Assembly (NCBI GenBank): GCA_020631105.1
Contig: JAHDHW010000033.1
Span: forward strand, 1 to 38,415
Origin: Saprospiraceae bacterium
Lineage (GTDB): Bacteria > Bacteroidota > Bacteroidia > Chitinophagales > Saprospiraceae
Length of the DNA: 38,415 bases
Direction: 5' to 3'
A model generated the notes under the pieces. It ran no database searches. It was not told the origin of the DNA and saw nothing but the letters and a program-made list of their open reading frames with translations. Below are positions 33,766-38,415 of this stretch, in pieces. The translations under genes were made by a program, and so were the position numbers. Each line of letters opens with the position of its first letter. The first letter of the stretch is position 1.

Positions 33766-36700
33766 ATGAAACAACTCTCATTAATTCTGATGCTGGTACT
33801 TTTCGGTATCGGTACTACAATGGCCCAACGGACCATTTCTGGTACTGTATCTGATAGTGACGGTGAAGCCCTAATCGGTGCTAACGTACTTGTAAAAGGC
33901 GTTAGTGGTGTAGGAACAACAACTGACCTTGATGGACGTTACACGCTTAGTGTACCTGAAGGATCAAACGTTATTATGTTCTCTTACACTGGTTATGGTA
34001 CAGAAGAAGTTGAACTAGGCGCATCGAACGTTGTAGATGTGATCATGTCCGAAGGTGTTGTGCTGCAAGAGGCAGTTGTAACCGCTCTCGGTGTTGAACG
34101 TTCTGAAAAAGCCTTAGGTTACGCCGTCCAAAAAGTAGACGGAGGTGACATCGCCCGCTCTGGTGCTAGTAACCCAGTAGATGCCCTTGTTGGTAAAGCT
34201 GCTGGTGTACAGATCACACGTTCTTCGGGTTCTGCCGGTGGTGGATCTCGTATTCTTATTCGTGGTGTAACTTCAATGGTAGGTCAGAACCAACCGTTGA
34301 TCGTTATCGATGGTGTTCGTACCAACAACGAAACATTACTTTCTCAGGCTTCTACGGCTGGTGTTGCGGCATCTAACCGTTTGATGGACCTTAACCCAGA
34401 AGACATTGAGTCTATCAACGTACTTAAAGGTGCTGCTGCGACTGCACTATATGGTACTGCAGGTTCTACTGGTGTGGTTTTAATTACCACTAAAAAAGGT
34501 AAGAAGAAGCAACGTTTTGAAGTTACTGTTTCTCAGCAGTTAGCTTTTGACGAGATCACTGACATGATCGACCTACAAAGCACTTATGCTCAAGGTAGTG
34601 GTGGAAATTACCGTGATCCTAGTACAGGTGCTTCTGGATCTTGGGGACCAAGAATGACAGATCTTGAGTTCGCTACTGACCCTAACCACCCTAATGCACC
34701 GACTTCTAGCCGTGCATTTGATGCTAATGGAGTTTACAATTATGACAAAAATGGTTTCCTTGTACCAAAAGGTACTGGTAATGGACAACCTGCAAACGTT
34801 TATAATAATGTAGACCCATTCTTCCAAACTGGTTTTGGTACTACTACATCTCTTTCTTTGTCAGGTGGAAACGAAATTGCTTCTTTCCGTCTTTCTGCTT
34901 CTAATTTATCATCTGAAGGTGTTGTACCTAATAATGAGTACGATCGTAGAACTGTAAAATTAGCAGCTACACTTAATCCAATGGATAAGTTGACCATCTC
35001 TTCTTCTATCAACTATACGAAGTCAGAGTATCAACGTGTTCAGCAGGGATCTAATACCTCTGGTCTTTTATTAGGTCAGTTAAGAACACCAGTTTCTTTT
35101 GACAACGCTAACGGTTTTAGTGCAGCAGAAGCAGTGAATGAGGTAAGTTCTTACCAGTTCCCTAACTTTTCACAAAGAAACTACCGTGGTGGTGGAGGTT
35201 ATGATAACCCTTACTGGATTATCAATAATGCCTTAGGTTTTGAAGACGTAAACCGTACTTTCGGTAACGTTAGACTTGATTACCAATTCCACCAGTGGTT
35301 AGGTGTAGGTCTTAACGTTGGATATGACTTAACAAGTGATAGTCGTAAGCAGGAGTTTGAGAAAGGATCTCGAACAAATGCAAGTGGTGCTATCTTCCAC
35401 GATGAGTTTAACACTCAGCAGTTTGATAACTACTTTAACATCTTAGGTAGCGGAGAAATCGCAGAAGGTTTTTCTTTAAACTATGTTGCGGGTGTTAACT
35501 TATTTGCTTTCAACAATGAGCAAGTAACTACAGATGGTTTCGGATTAGTTTTCCCAGGATTCTTGGACATCAGTAATGCAACAAGTATTTCTGCATCTCA
35601 GAATATTACACGTTACCGTTCTCTAGGTTTCTTCGGACAAGTAGAAGGTAACTATAACAACATGCTTTATTTGACTTTAAGTGCACGTCAGGATTACGAT
35701 TCTCGTTTAGGAGATCCTACAAACTTTGTACTTGAAAATACTGGATTCTTTTACCCATCTGCATCTTTAGCGTTTGTATTCTCTGAATTAATGAATACGA
35801 ATAGTGGTGCATTTTCTTTTGGTAAATTGAGATTATCTTTTGCACAGGTTGGTGCTCCACCACCTAACGCATACTCTACTTCATCAGTATTCGTTTCTCC
35901 ATCAATTGGAGACGGATGGGGTGACAATATTCAGTTTCCTATCAATGGTGGATCTGGTTTCGATCAGTCTTCTTTACTAGGTAACTCTGAATTAACACCT
36001 GAGCTTTCAACTACAATTGAAGCTGGTGTTGACTTACGTTTCTTCCGTGGCCGTTTAGGTTTGGATGCAACAGTTTACCGAGTTAAAACTACTGATGCAA
36101 TCTTGAACGCATCTCTTACTCCAAGTACAGGTTATACCAATGCATGGTTAAACTCTGGTGAGATGACTTCTCGTGGTATTGAGATTACTTTAAATGCTAC
36201 TCCAGTACAGACTCAAGATTTCTCTTGGAATAGCCAATTAAACTTTACAAAATCTGAAAGTATTGTTGACAAATTAGCTCCTGGTATTGAGCGTTTATTC
36301 CTTGCAGGATTTAACACTGCAGGTACTTATTTAGTAGAAGGTAACCAATATGGTGCAATCTTCGGAGGTGCGTACTTACGTGCTGAAGCAGGTACTGACT
36401 TAGATACTGACTTGAACATCCCTGGTGGTGCAGTTGTAATCAACGACGATCCTAACTCTTCTGAGTACGGATACCAAGCAGTAGATCCTAAGCAACGTGC
36501 AATTGGTAATCCTAATCCTGATTTCATTATCGGATTTAATAATACACTTACTTACAAGCGTTTCTCTTTGAACTTCTTGTTAGACTGGAGAGAAGGTGGA
36601 GACCTTTGGAATGGTACTGCTTGGGCATTATCTTTCTTCGGACGTTCTCAGTTGACTGCTGATACTCGTGAAGAAGCTCCTGCTCCTATCGCAGGTGTAC

Positions 36701-37035
36701 TTTCTGACGGATCACCAAATAACATTCCTGTTGTAAGAGACCAGTCTTACTGGACTTCTTCATTAGGTGGTTTTGGTGCAGTTGGTGAGCAATTCGTACA
36801 AGATGGTGGTTGGGTTCGTTTACGTGAGCTTGGTTTTAACTACCGTCTTCCTGAATACAAATGGTTGAAAGGTGGTACAATTGGTTTCTCAGGACGTAAC
36901 CTTTGGTTTACTTCTGATTACGATGGTATCGATCCAGAAACAAGTTTAACAGGTACTGGTAACGGTCAAGGTTTTGACTACTTTAACATGCCAAGTACTC
37001 GTTCGTACATCTTCAACTTTTCATTTAATTTCTAA
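33766..37035 (+). CDS. SusC/RagA-type TonB-dependent outer-membrane transporter
   Basis: This 1089-residue protein has a signal peptide ending TMA-Q21. A carboxypeptidase-regulatory-like domain (about 22-105; RTISGTVSDSDGEALIGANV) is followed by the SusC signature LQEAVVTALGVERSEKALGYA and a plug domain (about 115-235; ILIRGVTSMVGQNQPLIVIDGV, LKGAAATALYGTAGSTGVV). A 22-strand barrel follows, ending YIFNFSFNF with a terminal Phe. It imports a ligand too large for porins, with TonB energy and the SusD lid. Codon use is very biased (GGT, CGT, TCT, CTT for Gly, Arg, Ser, Leu), indicating very high expression. It is 18 bp from susD. Substrate is unknown; no glycoside hydrolase is nearby. Confidence 0.95.
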   Translation: MKQLSLILMLVLFGIGTTMAQRTISGTVSDSDGEALIGANVLVKGVSGVGTTTDLDGRYTLSVPEGSNVIMFSYTGYGTEEVELGASNVVDVIMSEGVVLQEAVVTALGVERSEKALGYAVQKVDGGDIARSGASNPVDALVGKAAGVQITRSSGSAGGGSRILIRGVTSMVGQNQPLIVIDGVRTNNETLLSQASTAGVAASNRLMDLNPEDIESINVLKGAAATALYGTAGSTGVVLITTKKGKKKQRFEVTVSQQLAFDEITDMIDLQSTYAQGSGGNYRDPSTGASGSWGPRMTDLEFATDPNHPNAPTSSRAFDANGVYNYDKNGFLVPKGTGNGQPANVYNNVDPFFQTGFGTTTSLSLSGGNEIASFRLSASNLSSEGVVPNNEYDRRTVKLAATLNPMDKLTISSSINYTKSEYQRVQQGSNTSGLLLGQLRTPVSFDNANGFSAAEAVNEVSSYQFPNFSQRNYRGGGGYDNPYWIINNALGFEDVNRTFGNVRLDYQFHQWLGVGLNVGYDLTSDSRKQEFEKGSRTNASGAIFHDEFNTQQFDNYFNILGSGEIAEGFSLNYVAGVNLFAFNNEQVTTDGFGLVFPGFLDISNATSISASQNITRYRSLGFFGQVEGNYNNMLYLTLSARQDYDSRLGDPTNFVLENTGFFYPSASLAFVFSELMNTNSGAFSFGKLRLSFAQVGAPPPNAYSTSSVFVSPSIGDGWGDNIQFPINGGSGFDQSSLLGNSELTPELSTTIEAGVDLRFFRGRLGLDATVYRVKTTDAILNASLTPSTGYTNAWLNSGEMTSRGIEITLNATPVQTQDFSWNSQLNFTKSESIVDKLAPGIERLFLAGFNTAGTYLVEGNQYGAIFGGAYLRAEAGTDLDTDLNIPGGAVVINDDPNSSEYGYQAVDPKQRAIGNPNPDFIIGFNNTLTYKRFSLNFLLDWREGGDLWNGTAWALSFFGRSQLTADTREEAPAPIAGVLSDGSPNNIPVVRDQSYWTSSLGGFGAVGEQFVQDGGWVRLRELGFNYRLPEYKWLKGGTIGFSGRNLWFTSDYDGIDPETSLTGTGNGQGFDYFNMPSTRSYIFNFSFNF

Positions 37036-37053
37036 CAAAAATCTGTCAATAAT

Positions 37054-38364
37054 ATGAGATTTATATATATTTTCATTTTGGCTTTAGTCTTCACTAGTTG
37101 TGAAGATTATCTGGGCGGGGACTTAAATGCGGATCCCAACAACCCAGTAACAGTGCCTGTGAGTGCACAGATGCCTGCGATCGGAATCGCACTTGCTGAT
37201 GTTTACGGTGGAGCTTTTTCAAGATTCAACAGTATGCTTTCTCAGCAAGTAGAAGGAGTTGCACGTCAGTGGACCTCTTTCAACCAATACTCTGGTTTGA
37301 CACCAAACCGTTTTGATGCTGCTTGGCAAAACGTATACGAAAACGTTTTGAATGAAATTCAAATTGCTAAAGCTGCAAGTTTGGCGGATGGTAATAATCA
37401 TTACTTAGGTATTCTTAATATCATGGAAGCGTATACGCTGATGATCTCTACTGATGTTTGGGATAACATGCCTTACTCTGATGCCTTTAAAGGATTAGAG
37501 TCTACTAACCCTTCTTATGATACGCAAGATGCTATCTATGCAAGTGTTTCTCGTTTATTAGATGAAGGTATCACTTTACTACAAGGTGCTCCAGGTCCTG
37601 TATCTCCAGGAAATGATGATGTATTCTTTGGTGGTGATGCTGCTGCATGGATCCTTGCTGCACGTGCAACAAAAGCGCGTGGTAAATTACACTTAGGTGA
37701 TTACAGTGGTGCAATGTCAGATGCAATGGCTTCTTTCGGATCTGCTGCTGATAACTGGCAGTTCCAATACCCAGATGCTAACGCTGCTGCTGGTTGGTAC
37801 CGTTTCAATCGTGACCGTACTGGTGACTTGGAATTCCACCCAACTATGCGTGGAATCATGACTGCTGCTGATGACACTTTACGTTTGGCTGTGATGGATC
37901 AAATCTTTGATCCTTCTCACACTTACCTTACTGCTGATTATACATTAGAGATGATCTCTTACCGTGAGATGCAATTTCTAATTGCAGAGTGTGACTACCA
38001 AGTAAACGGTGGATTAACTGATGATGGTTACGCTGCGATGCTTAACGGTGTGAAAGCTTCTTTTGCACGTTTAGGTTTAAGCGAAGCTGACTTTGATGCA
38101 TATGCTGCTTCTGGTAATCTTCCTGCTTCTGCTGGTGAGACTACATTTGAGCAACTAATGACTCAGAAGTATATCGCTATGTTCTTACAGCCTGAGGTTT
38201 ATTCTGACTGGCGTAGAACTGATATTCCAGAGCTTTCTCCAACTTCAGGATCAATTATTCCTGTAAGATGGCACTATAGTTCTGATGAGTACTTATTTAA
38301 CTCTAACTCTCCTTCAGAGACAGAAGTTGATATTTACAATGACAAAGTAGGTTGGGATAACTAA
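37054..38364 (+). CDS. SusD-like outer-membrane lipoprotein paired with SusC
   Basis: This 436-residue protein has lipobox FTSC with C16, then EDYLGGDLNADPNNP. It has helical TPR-like stretches and the motifs AMPAIGIAL-like (AQMPAIGIALADVYGG), YRFNRDRTGDLEF, MISYREMQFLIAE and FLQPEVYSDWRRT, in the compact SusD-like group (about 430 residues). It forms the hinged lid of the SusC transporter. Codon use matches the strongly biased SusC, supporting an operon. The stop codon is 51 bp before the window end, and no terminator is visible there. It is a paralogue of the orphan SusD at 30544. Confidence 0.95.
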   Translation: MRFIYIFILALVFTSCEDYLGGDLNADPNNPVTVPVSAQMPAIGIALADVYGGAFSRFNSMLSQQVEGVARQWTSFNQYSGLTPNRFDAAWQNVYENVLNEIQIAKAASLADGNNHYLGILNIMEAYTLMISTDVWDNMPYSDAFKGLESTNPSYDTQDAIYASVSRLLDEGITLLQGAPGPVSPGNDDVFFGGDAAAWILAARATKARGKLHLGDYSGAMSDAMASFGSAADNWQFQYPDANAAAGWYRFNRDRTGDLEFHPTMRGIMTAADDTLRLAVMDQIFDPSHTYLTADYTLEMISYREMQFLIAECDYQVNGGLTDDGYAAMLNGVKASFARLGLSEADFDAYAASGNLPASAGETTFEQLMTQKYIAMFLQPEVYSDWRRTDIPELSPTSGSIIPVRWHYSSDEYLFNSNSPSETEVDIYNDKVGWDN

Positions 38365-38415
38365 TCTTCAACTACTGAACTAATATAAGGCGCCTTCTCT
38401 GGTTAATACTGGGGA

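Overview
The window is a chromosomal stretch of a Bacteroidota bacterium, most likely a marine or environmental Saprospiria/Lewinella-like lineage. The lineage call is an inference from gene content. The phylum evidence is a SusC/SusD pair, type IX secretion (T9SS) sorting domains, many Bacteroidota-type lipoproteins, a Bacteroidota-style curli locus, weak or absent Shine-Dalgarno sequences and several TAnnTTTG -7 boxes. I see no rRNA, tRNA, CRISPR array, insertion sequence or phage genes.

Layout. 1-5121: a partial secreted protein, a secreted M1 peptidase, a CPBP intramembrane protease and a PagL-like outer-membrane protein. 5186-12349 (all minus strand): a curli (functional amyloid) locus. 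In transcription order it holds a NarL/LuxR response regulator, a large curlin, a second curlin, CsgE with an N-terminal CsgH-like domain, CsgF, CsgG with an extra C-terminal beta-barrel, and a TolB-like propeller lipoprotein. Between the regulator and the first curlin lie two tandem palindromes just upstream of a TAnnTTTG box, and the two curlin genes are separated by a hairpin. 12852-15647 (plus): a T9SS-exported dihaem cytochrome c peroxidase, a small secreted protein and a TTG-start short-chain dehydrogenase. 15650-20749 (minus): an AlkD-like DNA glycosylase, two unknown lipoproteins, an ECF sigma factor whose next gene encodes a one-piece protein (short cytosolic head, one membrane helix, about 200-residue disordered linker, C-terminal outer-membrane-type barrel), and a lipocalin-like lipoprotein. 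20922-24020 (plus): rarA and a DEAD-box RNA helicase. 24028-26476 (minus): two paralogous secreted proteins that look like remote CotH-type kinases. 27030-38364 (plus): an acyl-CoA dehydrogenase, a T9SS protein built of ten ~46-residue repeats, an orphan SusD, an M14 carboxypeptidase-like lipoprotein, and a SusC/SusD pair whose codon use suggests very high expression.

How it fits together. The curli block is a nearly self-contained secretion system (pore, pore adaptor, periplasmic chaperone, fibre subunits, regulator) with domain fusions that differ from the enterobacterial version. The sigma/barrel pair looks like an envelope-sensing circuit. The orphan SusD is a diverged copy of the SusD paired with SusC 6 kb downstream. 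Short intergenic repeats and several strong stem-loops account for much of the non-coding sequence.
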